64,000 nt of DNA from Pedobacter quisquiliarum (GTDB taxonomy: Bacteria > Bacteroidota > Bacteroidia > Sphingobacteriales > Sphingobacteriaceae). The position numbers and the translations under genes were made by a program. The stretch covers positions 124,001 to 188,000 of the forward strand of contig NZ_BMIL01000005.1 of the NCBI RefSeq assembly GCF_014642175.1, written 5' to 3'. Below are positions 42,120 to 51,239 of the stretch, piece after piece (within the stretch, counting starts at the first letter, position 1; every line of letters begins with the position of its first letter). The notes under the pieces are model-generated. The model was not told the DNA's origin. It saw only the letters and a program-made list of their open reading frames with translations, and ran no database searches.

Positions 42120-44257
42120 TGGAAAAGGTAACGATTTACCCAGGGCAACCTTATCCATTAGGCGCCACCTGGGATGGGAACGGTGTAAACTTTGCATTGT
42201 ACTCAGAAAATGCGACAGCAGTAGAAATCTGCTTATTTGATAATGAAGATGACGGGGAGGAATCAATCCGGGAATTTCTTCCGGAGCATTCACATCAGGT
42301 CTGGCATGGCTATATTCCGGGTATTAAACCAACACAGCTGTATGGCTATCGTGTACATGGGCCGTACGAGCCGGAAAATGGACATCGCTTTAACCCGCAC
42401 AAGTTGTTGATTGACCCTTACGCAAAAGCGATTTCAGGGGTCATTAACTGGCATCATTCCTTGTTTGGCTATGATTTCAATGCGGAAGATAAGGATCTGA
42501 GCTATAGCGACGGCAATGGTGCAGCATATATTCCCAAAGCTGTGGTCATAGATCCGGGGTACGACTGGGAAGGTGATAAACTTCCAAGGACCAGTTATCA
42601 CAATTCCATTATCTATGAGCTTCATGTTAAAGGTTTTACCATGCGCCACCCGGGTATTCCGGAGGAGATACGTGGAACTTACGCTGCTTTGGGGCATAAG
42701 GTGACAATACAGTACCTGAAGGATTTGGGTGTTACTGCCGTAGAGCTTATGCCGGTGCATCAGTTTGTTAATGATCATCACCTTCAGGAAAAAGGGTTGA
42801 GCAACTTTTGGGGTTATAACACCATCGGCTTTTTTGCGCCCGATGTACGTTATGGATCCAATGCTTATCGTGGTGCGCATGTCCAGGAATTTAAGGACAT
42901 GGTAAAAGCCTTGCACAAGGCGGGCATAGAAGTTATCCTCGATGTTGTTTACAACCACACGGCAGAGGGGAACGAATTGGGCCCTACCTTGTCCTTTAAA
43001 GGCATTGATAACACCACCTACTATCGGCTGGTTGAAGATAACAAGCGATACTACATGGATTATACGGGTACCGGCAATACCCTCAACGCGAATCTACCTG
43101 CCGTACTGAAGCTGATGATGGATAGTCTGCGTTACTGGGTGCTGGACATGCATGTGGATGGCTTCCGCTTTGACCTTGCACCAACCCTTGCCCGGGAGCT
43201 TCATGAAGTAGACCGTCTGAGTGCATTTTTTGATATCATACACCAGGATCCTGTCATTTCACAAGTTAAGCTGATTGCTGAACCATGGGACATCGGAGAA
43301 GGTGGCTACCAGGTGGGTAACTTTCCACCGGGATGGGCGGAGTGGAACGGTAAATACCGCGACTGTATCCGCGATTACTGGCGGGGTTCCGACAGTATGC
43401 TGGGTGAGTTCGCACAAAGGTTTACCGGAAGTCCGGACTTGTACCAGGATGACAACCGTCGTCCGACGGCAAGCATCAACTTCCTGACCGCACATGATGG
43501 ATTTACGCTCCATGACCTGGTGTCCTACAATGAAAAACATAATGAGGCCAATGGGGAAAACAATCAGGATGGTGAAGATCACAACCGCTCCTGGAATTGT
43601 GGTGTAGAAGGGCCGACGGACGATCAGGGCGTAATTGAGCTGCGGAATAAACAGAAGCGGAACTTTCTGGCCACGTTGTTCCTTTCACAAGGGGTGCCGA
43701 TGCTGGTTGCGGGTGATGAGCTTGGCAAAACGCAGCAGGGTAATAACAATGCTTATTGTCAGGACAATGAGATCTCCTGGATTGACTGGGAAAATGTAGA
43801 TCAGGAACTCCTGGCTTATACCCGAAAGATAATCAACATAACGAAAAGCCATCCCTCATTCCGCCGCCGGCGCTGGTTCCAGGGACAACCGATAAAGGGC
43901 TCCAGTTTACATGATATTGCCTGGTTCCTTCCGGAAGGTGGCTTAATGGAAGATCATAATTGGATGGAGGATTACGCCAAGTCATTGGGCGTGTTCTTGA
44001 ATGGTATGGGTCTCCATAGTGTAGGACTTAAAGGGGAAAAGATCATTGACTATAGTTTTTACGTGATCTTTAATGCCTACCATGATAATCTCGACTTCCA
44101 TTTACCGGGGCCGGATTATGGCGATCAATGGATCCAGGTGTTGAACACCGCCGCCGGCTGGAATGAATCGAAAGAGGTTTTTGCAGCTTCTTCGGTCATT
44201 AATGTTTCCGGACGATCCATTATGTTGCTGCGTACAAAAGATAAGAAAGCGATATAG
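42119..44257 (+). CDS. glgX: Glycogen debranching enzyme GlgX
   Basis: This is a 712-residue GH13 isoamylase-type enzyme that hydrolyses alpha-1,6 branches of glycogen. An N-terminal CBM48-like beta domain (about 5-110) precedes the barrel. The catalytic triad is Asp352 (GFRFDLAP), Glu388 (LIAEPWD) and Asp460 (TAHDGFT). The family-typical NFWGYNT and CQDNEISWIDW are present, and a C-terminal beta domain closes it. No other glycogen genes are in the window, so its placement behind a stress SDR is unusual. It ends at a strong terminator. Confidence 0.95.
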   Translation: MEKVTIYPGQPYPLGATWDGNGVNFALYSENATAVEICLFDNEDDGEESIREFLPEHSHQVWHGYIPGIKPTQLYGYRVHGPYEPENGHRFNPHKLLIDPYAKAISGVINWHHSLFGYDFNAEDKDLSYSDGNGAAYIPKAVVIDPGYDWEGDKLPRTSYHNSIIYELHVKGFTMRHPGIPEEIRGTYAALGHKVTIQYLKDLGVTAVELMPVHQFVNDHHLQEKGLSNFWGYNTIGFFAPDVRYGSNAYRGAHVQEFKDMVKALHKAGIEVILDVVYNHTAEGNELGPTLSFKGIDNTTYYRLVEDNKRYYMDYTGTGNTLNANLPAVLKLMMDSLRYWVLDMHVDGFRFDLAPTLARELHEVDRLSAFFDIIHQDPVISQVKLIAEPWDIGEGGYQVGNFPPGWAEWNGKYRDCIRDYWRGSDSMLGEFAQRFTGSPDLYQDDNRRPTASINFLTAHDGFTLHDLVSYNEKHNEANGENNQDGEDHNRSWNCGVEGPTDDQGVIELRNKQKRNFLATLFLSQGVPMLVAGDELGKTQQGNNNAYCQDNEISWIDWENVDQELLAYTRKIINITKSHPSFRRRRWFQGQPIKGSSLHDIAWFLPEGGLMEDHNWMEDYAKSLGVFLNGMGLHSVGLKGEKIIDYSFYVIFNAYHDNLDFHLPGPDYGDQWIQVLNTAAGWNESKEVFAASSVINVSGRSIMLLRTKDKKAI

Positions 44258-44282
44258 TAACAAAGCATTAGATTTAATGCAT

Positions 44283-44315
44283 AAAAAAAGTCGCTGGTTA
44301 TCAGCGACTTTTTTT
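44283..44315. terminator. Bidirectional terminator after glgX
   Basis: Seven A plus GTCGCTG (44283-44296) pair with CAGCGAC plus seven T (44302-44315) around a GTTAT loop. It serves glgX and the convergent unrecognised gene. Confidence 0.92.
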
Positions 44316-44328
44316 ATGTTCCATTAGT

Positions 44329-44820
44329 TTAGCGTTTCTTGCTTTTGCCTTTAAGGATGGCATAGGCGATTGAAGTGACGGCAACTGTTACCAGTATGCG
44401 TTTTGCTAATCCTTTTGGATTATGTTTAAGTTCCGCTTTCATACCTCTCTCTGCGAATATATTTGGAATGTGTCCGCGTTTAAGGTCGTCCACAATTCCT
44501 TCAACCACGTTAACTCGGTCGGCTAGAAGCAAAGGCAGCCAGTGCATATATTGATTTTCACTGAACTGAAATGCATACCTGCGGATGGCACCACTCAGCC
44601 CCGAAGGTGGGGTAGAGGTTCCAAAAACTGCAGTGATGTTTGGTCGCTCGGTGGAATGCAGCACTTCAATGTTTACCGGCTGCAAAGGCGGACGGTCCCA
44701 GTTCAGACGCTTATGGTCATCACCGGTATACTTTTTCATCGGGTAGGTGGGTTCGTTTTTTGGATCTGCATCGATACCCCAGCCTTTGATGTGTGTATAA
44801 TCGTTATTTAAGTTTTCCAT
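44329..44820 (-). CDS. Unrecognised 163-residue protein with C-terminal membrane helix
   Basis: I do not recognise a characterised family. The protein opens with HIKGWGIDADPKNEPTYPM and a proline-rich stretch (PPLQPVNIEVL). Next comes FGTSTPPSGLSGAIRRYAFQ, an unusually conserved-looking block, then a helical segment around NQYMHWLPLLLADRVNVVEG. It ends in a single predicted helix (about 143-158, ILVTVAVTSIAYAILKG) with a basic tail. This suggests a tail-anchored inner-membrane protein facing the cytoplasm. It lies 11 nt after a zinc dehydrogenase on the same strand, so it is probably co-transcribed and could recruit or serve that enzyme; this is inference. Confidence 0.72.
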   Translation of the reverse strand: MENLNNDYTHIKGWGIDADPKNEPTYPMKKYTGDDHKRLNWDRPPLQPVNIEVLHSTERPNITAVFGTSTPPSGLSGAIRRYAFQFSENQYMHWLPLLLADRVNVVEGIVDDLKRGHIPNIFAERGMKAELKHNPKGLAKRILVTVAVTSIAYAILKGKSKKR

Positions 44821-44831
44821 AATTGTTGTGT

Positions 44832-45986
44832 TTATCTTCTTGCAGATGGTGGAATGAGAACAGTCTTAATGCAATTATCCAGTTTAGAAGAGAAGATGTG
44901 GTAAGCATCCGCAACTTCTTCCAGAGGAACCCTATGGGTAATCATTGCCTTTGGATCTAGTCGGCCGGCCTCAATGTGCTCGATCAACCTTGGCAACAGT
45001 CTTTTTACGGATGCCTGGTTTGCGCGGATGGTGATACCCTTATTTACAACGTTTCCGATTGGAACAAGGTTGTCTGTAGGGCCGTAAACACCAACGATGG
45101 ATACGATACCGCCTTTTTTCACGGAGTTGATTGCCCAATGCAGTGCAGTAGCAGAACCAGCCTGCAGCAGCAATTTCTTGCCCGTAATGGTTTGCATGGC
45201 ATCACCAGATGCATCTGCACCAACGGCATCTATACATACGTCGGCACCCAACCAGTCTGTTGTTTTCTTAACAAAGAGTACAGGATCTTCAATAGAACGG
45301 AAGTTATAAGCCTCGCAGTTTGCATAGTTTTTAACGAACTCTAGTCGGTATTCGACATGGTCAAAAACAATCACACGTGCTGCTCCAAAGAGCCATGCAC
45401 ATTTTGCGGCCATAATTCCGACAGGACCTGCACCGAAAACAACCACCGTATCGCCGGCTTTAATGCCGCCCATTTCTGCAGCCTGGTAGCCTGTAGGTAC
45501 AACATCGGTAAGTAGCACGGCATTATCATGATCCATGCCTGGAGGAATTACTGTTGGACCCACATCTGCATAAGGGACACGCACAAACTCAGCCTGACCA
45601 CCATCGTAGCCGCCCGCAGTATGTGAATAGCCGAATATACCGCCTACAGCAGTAGCTTGTGGGTTAGATTCATGGCAGTTTCCGTAAAGTTCCTGCTTAC
45701 AAAAAGCACAGGTGCCGCAGGCAATATTAAATGGCACGATAACACTATCGCCCACTTTCAGTTTTTCTACTGATGGTCCTATTTCTTCAACAACACCAAT
45801 AAACTCATGGCCGAAAGTCATGCCTACACGGGTATCCGGAACAAGTCCGTGATAAAGGTGCAAATCAGAACCACAGATGCAAGAGCGTGTTACGCGGATG
45901 ATGGCATCATTAGGATGAAGGATTTCAGGCATTGGTTTCTGGTCTGCACGAACGCGGCGTGGACCGCGGTAATTCATTGCTAACAT
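44832..45986 (-). CDS. Zinc-dependent alcohol/formaldehyde-type dehydrogenase
   Basis: This is a 384-residue medium-chain dehydrogenase and the second such gene in the cassette. Catalytic zinc residues are in CICGSDLH and FGHEFIG, and the structural zinc loop is CGTCAFCKQELYGNCHE. The NAD site is FGAGPVGIMAAK with FDHVEYRLEF. It shares its plan with the enzyme at 39095 but differs in the loop, so the two are related paralogues or arrived separately. A perfect AAGGAGG lies 6 nt before the ATG, unusual for this phylum. The unrecognised 163-residue gene follows. Confidence 0.9.
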   Translation of the reverse strand: MLAMNYRGPRRVRADQKPMPEILHPNDAIIRVTRSCICGSDLHLYHGLVPDTRVGMTFGHEFIGVVEEIGPSVEKLKVGDSVIVPFNIACGTCAFCKQELYGNCHESNPQATAVGGIFGYSHTAGGYDGGQAEFVRVPYADVGPTVIPPGMDHDNAVLLTDVVPTGYQAAEMGGIKAGDTVVVFGAGPVGIMAAKCAWLFGAARVIVFDHVEYRLEFVKNYANCEAYNFRSIEDPVLFVKKTTDWLGADVCIDAVGADASGDAMQTITGKKLLLQAGSATALHWAINSVKKGGIVSIVGVYGPTDNLVPIGNVVNKGITIRANQASVKRLLPRLIEHIEAGRLDPKAMITHRVPLEEVADAYHIFSSKLDNCIKTVLIPPSARR

Positions 45987-45992
45987 AAAGTT

Positions 45993-45999
45993 CCTCCTT
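45993..45999 (-). promoter_or_regulatory. Perfect Shine-Dalgarno sequence
   Basis: The minus strand reads AAGGAGG with 6 nt to the ATG at 45986. Most genes here lack such a site, so it stands out. Confidence 0.7.
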
Positions 46000-46018
46000 G
46001 TTTTTTAGGTAAATGTTT

Positions 46019-46083
46019 TAAATGAACATTTAACGGAGGTGACTTGTTCAGAATTTTCCGAATATTCTTTGTTTAAATTCGGA
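46019..46083. promoter_or_regulatory. Upstream region of the dehydrogenase with two inverted repeats
   Basis: A palindrome TAAATG-AA-CATTTA (46019-46032) and a second inverted repeat TCCGAAT/ATTCGGA (46057-46063, 46077-46083) lie upstream of the zinc dehydrogenase. They are candidate operators for a regulated promoter. No regulator is encoded nearby. Confidence 0.4.
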
Positions 46084-46142
46084 CAACTGTCTGTATTACA
46101 ATATGAAATTTAGCTTTTCATGCCTGGTGCTTTGTGGCCTGC

Positions 46143-47528
46143 CTATTCTGTTTTCTTTATAATGGCCTTTATGGCTACATCCAGCTCGGATGCAGAAGCT
46201 GCGAGATAGCTGACCATTTCCGCCAGTCGGGGATCCATGGATTCTGCGGCAAGCAGTTCGGAGAGTGCTATAATGCGGGCAAGCGGTGCACGTACGTGGT
46301 GCGACTGCGCCCAGGCAATTTCTTTAAGCTGTTCATTTTGCTGTTCAATCCGGAGTAACCTTTCCTTTGCTGCGGTGATGTCTCGAATCGTGTCAACAGA
46401 CCGGATCGCACGTCCTTTATTATCCCTTAGATACAATCCTCGATGCTGCACAAGCAGTACTTCGCGGTTTGCCTTCAGAAAGCGGTACTCGCTGTAGTAG
46501 ATTTCCCTTTTTGGATCATCGATCATCTCTTTAACCTCCTGCAGCACGCGCTGGCGATCCTCCGGATGGATGTTGTCTGACCATAGTGTGTTGTTATAGT
46601 TTGTAAGGTCGTAACCAAATATTTCGGAAAAGCCAGAACCCCATACTACCACATCATTCACAATGTCCCAATCGCAAATGGCCTCATCGGCTGCTTTCAA
46701 CACCAGTTTATAGCGTTCATTGCTGAGCTGGAGTTCCTCATTAATCAATATGGATTCGGTAACATCCATGGAGTTAAAGACGATACCACCTACAGCAGGA
46801 TCATCACTTAAATCTGCAAGAATGGCTTTAATCCATCGCCATTTACCATTGCCGTCGAGCAGGCGAAAGGGATCCAGTGAAATCCGCTTGGCTTGTTGTA
46901 ACTGCGCGACACCGGTTCTGATCATTTCCTGATCTTCCGGCCGCACATAATCATAAACATTACTGTTCAGGAAGGTGTCAGGACTAATATTTAGAATTGA
47001 AGTACAGCTGTCGCTGACAAAGATGTAGTTCAGGTTATGGTCTACAATGGCGATCATGTCGGAGCCTTCCTGCACCAAAGCTTTCCACCGTGCTTTACTT
47101 TTCAGCAGCTCCTCCCTCGAGTTTTCCAACTCACGTTGCGCTTGAATGATGCCGGTAATGTCGTTTACCAAGACGATCTCAGCAGCTATGCCATTATAGG
47201 TATATAGGTTGCTTTGAATCTGAACATCTATGATCTCGCCATTCTTCTTTAAGTGACGGTAAACTTTCCGGGTGTGTTCTGGCCGTACGGCTCTGACCAC
47301 ATCAAGTGCATGTTCTAAAATTAAGAGGTCCTCCGCTGGTCGGATATCCCGGAGTGTCATGGACAGGAATTCTTCCCTTGAATAACCATAATGTACGGTT
47401 GCAGCCGCATTTACATCCAGAAATTGCAAAGTTTGGATATCATATATCCAACTGGGTTGCGGACTTATTTTAAACAGGCTTAAGTCGGGATGATCTCGTT
47501 GCTGATGTTCAGTAATTTCAGGGCTCAT
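46143..47528 (-). CDS. Multi-PAS sensor protein with histidine phosphoacceptor but no ATPase
   Basis: This is a 461-residue cytoplasmic protein with three PAS domains (roughly 10-130, 145-260 and 270-390). PAC-type segments include KVYRHLKKNGEIIDVQIQSN. A linker leads to a dimerisation/H-box element SHHVRAPLARI, whose His410 aligns with the phosphoacceptor of HisKA domains. The protein ends about 50 residues later with no HATPase domain. The 156 nt to the next gene leave no room for a frameshifted one. It could receive phosphate from another kinase, or act purely as a sensor. It has no partner response regulator in the window. Confidence 0.85.
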   Translation of the reverse strand: MSPEITEHQQRDHPDLSLFKISPQPSWIYDIQTLQFLDVNAAATVHYGYSREEFLSMTLRDIRPAEDLLILEHALDVVRAVRPEHTRKVYRHLKKNGEIIDVQIQSNLYTYNGIAAEIVLVNDITGIIQAQRELENSREELLKSKARWKALVQEGSDMIAIVDHNLNYIFVSDSCTSILNISPDTFLNSNVYDYVRPEDQEMIRTGVAQLQQAKRISLDPFRLLDGNGKWRWIKAILADLSDDPAVGGIVFNSMDVTESILINEELQLSNERYKLVLKAADEAICDWDIVNDVVVWGSGFSEIFGYDLTNYNNTLWSDNIHPEDRQRVLQEVKEMIDDPKREIYYSEYRFLKANREVLLVQHRGLYLRDNKGRAIRSVDTIRDITAAKERLLRIEQQNEQLKEIAWAQSHHVRAPLARIIALSELLAAESMDPRLAEMVSYLAASASELDVAIKAIIKKTE

Positions 47529-47603
47529 AAAGAGGTTAGCGGTATATACAAAGGCAAAGTAATAAAAATTGAGTTTATTTGTCTTCCTTAACCTATTATC
47601 AAC

Positions 47604-48740
47604 ATGAAAACGGCATTAATTACAGGTGTTACCGGCCAGGATGGTGCATATCTAGCAGAATTCCTGCTGAAAAAAGGCTATTTCGTTCATGGTCTTAAAA
47701 GAAGGTCGTCAATGTTCAATACGGATCGTATAGATCACCTGTATCAGGATCGGCATGAGCATAAGATAAACTTTAAGCTCCATTTTGGAGACATGACCGA
47801 TTCAACCAACCTGATCCGGATCATTCAGGAGACGCAGCCAGATGAAATTTACAACCTTGCAGCGATGAGTCATGTCCAGGTGAGCTTTGAGATGCCGGAG
47901 TATACAGCCAATGCAGATGGTATCGGAATGCTACGCTTGCTTGAAGCGGTCCGGATTCTGGGACTGCAGCACAAGACACGCATTTACCAGGCTTCCACTT
48001 CAGAGCTTTACGGGCTGGTGCAGGCTGTTCCGCAAAGTGAAAGCACACCGTTCTACCCACGTTCGCCTTATGCCGTTGCCAAACTTTATGCTTACTGGAT
48101 AACGGTAAACTACCGTGAAGCCTATGGCATGTATGCCTGTAATGGCATTTTGTTCAACCACGAAAGTCCGCTTCGGGGGGAAACCTTCGTTACGCGAAAG
48201 ATCACCCGCGCTGCTGCTAAGATTGCGTTGGGTCTGCAAAGGTGCTTATATCTGGGCAACTTATCGGCACAGCGCGACTGGGGCCACGCTAAAGACTATA
48301 TTGAGGCCATGTGGCTGATTTTGCAGCAGCAACAACCAGAAGATTATGTGATTGCTACGGGGATTACGACAACCGTGCGCGACTTTGTGCGGATGGCGTT
48401 CGCTGAGCTGGGCATTGAAATTGAATTTAGTGGAAAGGACCAGCATGAGCGCGGGGTAATCATTGATGTGGATTACGATCAGGTGCAGGCGCTGGGACTA
48501 AATCCAAAGCACCTGCACCCGGGCCAGGATGTTGTCCGCGTAGATGCCCGGTACTTCAGACCCACAGAAGTGGATCTGCTGTTAGGCGATCCCTCGAAAG
48601 CCAAAACACAACTCGGCTGGACGCCAAAATATGAGCTGCCGGAATTGGTTAAGGAGATGGTTCATGCGGACCTTACGCTCATGAAGAAGGATGAACACCT
48701 GAAAAGTGGCGGGTTTAATACGTTAAATTACTTTGAGTAG
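47604..48740 (+). CDS. gmd: GDP-mannose 4,6-dehydratase
   Basis: Gmd converts GDP-mannose to GDP-4-keto-6-deoxymannose, the precursor of GDP-fucose, GDP-rhamnose and related sugars. The 378 residues include the NADP motif [11 protein letters not shown], the catalytic STSELYG and [10 protein letters not shown] (Tyr/Lys), and the signature [19 protein letters not shown]. It opens the exopolysaccharide locus, divergent from the PAS gene. The partner reductase (fcl or rmd) is not in the window, so the final sugar is unknown. Confidence 0.95.
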   Translation: MKTALITGVTGQDGAYLAEFLLKKGYFVHGLKRRSSMFNTDRIDHLYQDRHEHKINFKLHFGDMTDSTNLIRIIQETQPDEIYNLAAMSHVQVSFEMPEYTANADGIGMLRLLEAVRILGLQHKTRIYQASTSELYGLVQAVPQSESTPFYPRSPYAVAKLYAYWITVNYREAYGMYACNGILFNHESPLRGETFVTRKITRAAAKIALGLQRCLYLGNLSAQRDWGHAKDYIEAMWLILQQQQPEDYVIATGITTTVRDFVRMAFAELGIEIEFSGKDQHERGVIIDVDYDQVQALGLNPKHLHPGQDVVRVDARYFRPTEVDLLLGDPSKAKTQLGWTPKYELPELVKEMVHADLTLMKKDEHLKSGGFNTLNYFE

Positions 48741-48804
48741 GCTTAAGCAAAACATTTTGAGGGCTTTATGGCTTTTCTAAAATATTAAGAAATAAACAGA
48801 CGAT

Positions 48805-49929
48805 ATGGAAAAAGAATACGACTATTTAATTGTGGGTGCTGGACTTTATGGGGCAATATTCGCGCATGAAGCAACAAAAAGAGGTAAGAAATGTCTGGTA
48901 ATTGATAAACGTGATCATATCGGTGGTAATATTTACACCAAATCTGTAGAGGGAATTAATGTACATACCTATGGTGCGCATATATTCCATACAAGCAATA
49001 AGAAAATCTGGGACTATGTAAATTCGTTTGTAGAATTCAACCGATATACAAATTCGCCGGTCGCAAACTATAATGGTGAGCTGTATAACCTGCCGTTCAA
49101 CATGAATACCTTTTACCAGCTTTGGAAGGTGAAAACACCGGAGGAGGCAAAAGCGAAACTGGAAGAGCAAATTGGTGATGCATTCGTGGAGAACCCACAG
49201 AACCTGGAAGAACAGGCCATGTCACTCGTTGGGAAAGACATCTACTTTAAGCTAATTAAGTCGTACACGGAGAAACAGTGGGGTAGAAAGGCAACAGAGC
49301 TGCCGGCTTTCATCATCAAGCGGCTGCCGGTTCGTTTCACTTTTGACAACAATTATTTCAACGATACCTATCAGGGCATTCCAAATGGTGGTTATACCAA
49401 GATTGTAGAGAAAATGCTTGAGGGCATTGAGGTAAGGACAAGCGTAGATTACTTTAAAGACCGCGAAATGCTGAAAAATTTAGCCAGCACGGTCGTGTAT
49501 ACGGGTATGATTGATGAGTTTTATGACTACCGTTTTGGTACACTGGAATACAGAAGCCTGCGTTTTGAGCATGAAACATTAGATAAAGAGAATTATCAGG
49601 GTAATGCTGTGGTGAACTTTACCGATGGTGAGACCCCATTTACCCGAATTATTGAGCATAAACATTTTGAGTTTGGTACACAGGAGAAGACGGTGATCAC
49701 CAGGGAATATCCTTCAGAGTGGAAAAAAGGGGATGAACCTTACTATCCGGTGAATGACGCCAGAAATGAAGAGATGTTTAAGCAGTATAAAGAGCTATCC
49801 CGATCTGAGGAAAACGTGATTTTCGGTGGTCGGCTTGCGGACTACAAATACTATGACATGCACCACGTGGTGGGTATCGCATTGAAGAAAGTAGCAGAGG
49901 TATTCAAAGAGGAGGCGCTTGTAGGTTAA
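48805..49929 (+). CDS. glf: UDP-galactopyranose mutase
   Basis: Glf interconverts UDP-galactopyranose and UDP-galactofuranose and uses reduced FAD. The 374 residues begin with the FAD site LIVGAGLYGAIFAHEATKRG, and GGNIYTKSVEGINVHTYGAHIFHT follows. A Trp in ETLDK/SEWKKG-type sequence and the C-terminal GRLADYKYYDMHHVVG are typical. Its presence predicts galactofuranose in the polymer. It lies 64 nt after gmd. Confidence 0.95.
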   Translation: MEKEYDYLIVGAGLYGAIFAHEATKRGKKCLVIDKRDHIGGNIYTKSVEGINVHTYGAHIFHTSNKKIWDYVNSFVEFNRYTNSPVANYNGELYNLPFNMNTFYQLWKVKTPEEAKAKLEEQIGDAFVENPQNLEEQAMSLVGKDIYFKLIKSYTEKQWGRKATELPAFIIKRLPVRFTFDNNYFNDTYQGIPNGGYTKIVEKMLEGIEVRTSVDYFKDREMLKNLASTVVYTGMIDEFYDYRFGTLEYRSLRFEHETLDKENYQGNAVVNFTDGETPFTRIIEHKHFEFGTQEKTVITREYPSEWKKGDEPYYPVNDARNEEMFKQYKELSRSEENVIFGGRLADYKYYDMHHVVGIALKKVAEVFKEEALVG

Positions 49930-50048
49930 CGCGTTTATCTAAGGACACCAGGTCGATATACAATTTAGAAAAGCACCTTTCCGGTTCAATAGTATGCAGG
50001 TTGCATGGCTTAATAGTTGCGTTTTTTGTATACATAATTTTAAATCTA

Positions 50049-51224
50049 ATGCAGGTTTTACTGGTGTTCCTCACAAGCTTGTCCTTCGTGGTCATTGCGC
50101 TGCCGCAAATCATTGCCATTGCTGTTAAGAAGAAGCTTTTCGACATTCCCCTGGAAAGTCGCAGGGTACATAAGCAGTTGGTTCCCCAGTTTGGCGGCAT
50201 TGCATTGTTTCTTGCATTTCTATTTACTTACACCTTATTTATTCCTGCGGCCACGTTGTCGCAGGCTAATATCATCATCGCGGCCAGTCTGATTGTCTTT
50301 CTAACCGGGCTTAAAGACGATATTCTCGCAATTGCCCCCCTGGCCAAGTTTATACCGCAGGTTTTCAGTGCACTGTTGCTGATACTTGCCGGGGGCTTCC
50401 GCATCGATAACCTTCATGGGGTACTAGGAATTTACGAGCTGCCAGCGATTGCAGGTTTACTGCTTACTTTGGTGTTCGTGGTGGGTATTGTGAATGCATT
50501 TAACCTCATTGATGGTATAGACGGACTTGCAGGAACGATTGGTAGCATCTGCATGTTCATGTTTGCGCTGTTGTTCCATCAAGCCGAAGCACCCATGTGG
50601 TCGCTTATGGCGCTAAGCCTCGCCGCTGCGCTACTCGGATTTTTATACTACAACATTACACCGGCGAAAATTTTCATGGGAGATTGCGGTTCCTTGTTCC
50701 TGGGATTGATGGCTGCGGTATTTAGTATCCAATATTTGAACATTGGAGCTGCTGGGCCGCTTGCCGCAGGTGCTGCTGAGCCGCTTGCCTCAGGTGCTGC
50801 AAACGGCGGATGGCGGATTGCAATGGTGGCGGCAGTGCTAATGGTGCCGGTTTTTGATACGTTACGTGTTTTTGCGTTAAGGTTGCGGAAGGGCAGCTCG
50901 CCATTTACCGCCGATGACAATCATTTGCATCACCGATTGCTTGCAATGGGGTTAAACCACATTCGGGCAACCAGCATACTTTCCGGATGCACCATCCTGT
51001 TTATCACACTTAGCTGGAGCATGCGCGCCATGAACGTTAACCTGGTCCTGTTGACGCTAGTCCTTACTGCTTTGATTGGGAATGAGATACTCGCCTTTAT
51101 TGCCCTGCGTTCCCGGCGAATTAACGCCCATGATGCACACGAAGCAGCGTCAAGCTCTGGCGCTTGCGAAGATCCGGAGGTGCATTCCAGCCCGCAATTC
51201 TTACAGAATGCCTCTGAAATCTAG
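50049..51224 (+). CDS. WecA/MraY-type undecaprenyl-phosphate sugar-1-phosphate transferase
   Basis: This is a 391-residue polytopic membrane enzyme that starts lipid-linked glycan synthesis by moving HexNAc-1-phosphate to undecaprenyl phosphate. Family motifs are RRVHKQLVPQFGGIALF, FLTGLKDDI, NLIDGIDGLAG and IFMGDCGSLFLGL. The later HHR segment is TADDNHLHHRLL. I start at the ATG at 50049; the TTG frame at 50001 adds residues with no counterpart. Residues 234-249 contain an 8-residue tandem duplication (AAGPLAAG, AAEPLASG) in a loop, from a 24-bp DNA repeat. Confidence 0.9.
   Translation: MQVLLVFLTSLSFVVIALPQIIAIAVKKKLFDIPLESRRVHKQLVPQFGGIALFLAFLFTYTLFIPAATLSQANIIIAASLIVFLTGLKDDILAIAPLAKFIPQVFSALLLILAGGFRIDNLHGVLGIYELPAIAGLLLTLVFVVGIVNAFNLIDGIDGLAGTIGSICMFMFALLFHQAEAPMWSLMALSLAAALLGFLYYNITPAKIFMGDCGSLFLGLMAAVFSIQYLNIGAAGPLAAGAAEPLASGAANGGWRIAMVAAVLMVPVFDTLRVFALRLRKGSSPFTADDNHLHHRLLAMGLNHIRATSILSGCTILFITLSWSMRAMNVNLVLLTLVLTALIGNEILAFIALRSRRINAHDAHEAASSSGACEDPEVHSSPQFLQNASEI
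50748..50795 (+). repeat. Two-copy 24-bp in-frame tandem repeat in the WecA-like gene
   Basis: Units 50748-50771 and 50772-50795 differ at 2 of 24 bases. They encode AAGPLAAG and AAEPLASG, in a loop between helices where homologues usually have no such insert. A partial third copy (GCTGC) follows. Confidence 0.8.
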
Positions 51225-51239
51225 TGCAATACCGGTCAT

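Noticed and set aside
37538..45986. Mobile island
   Set aside because: No integrase, transposase, tRNA or flanking direct repeats, and no obvious base-composition jump could be seen by eye.
46143..47528. PAS protein as a frameshifted histidine kinase
   Set aside because: Only 156 nt separate it from the next gene and no ATPase-domain sequence is visible there in any frame.
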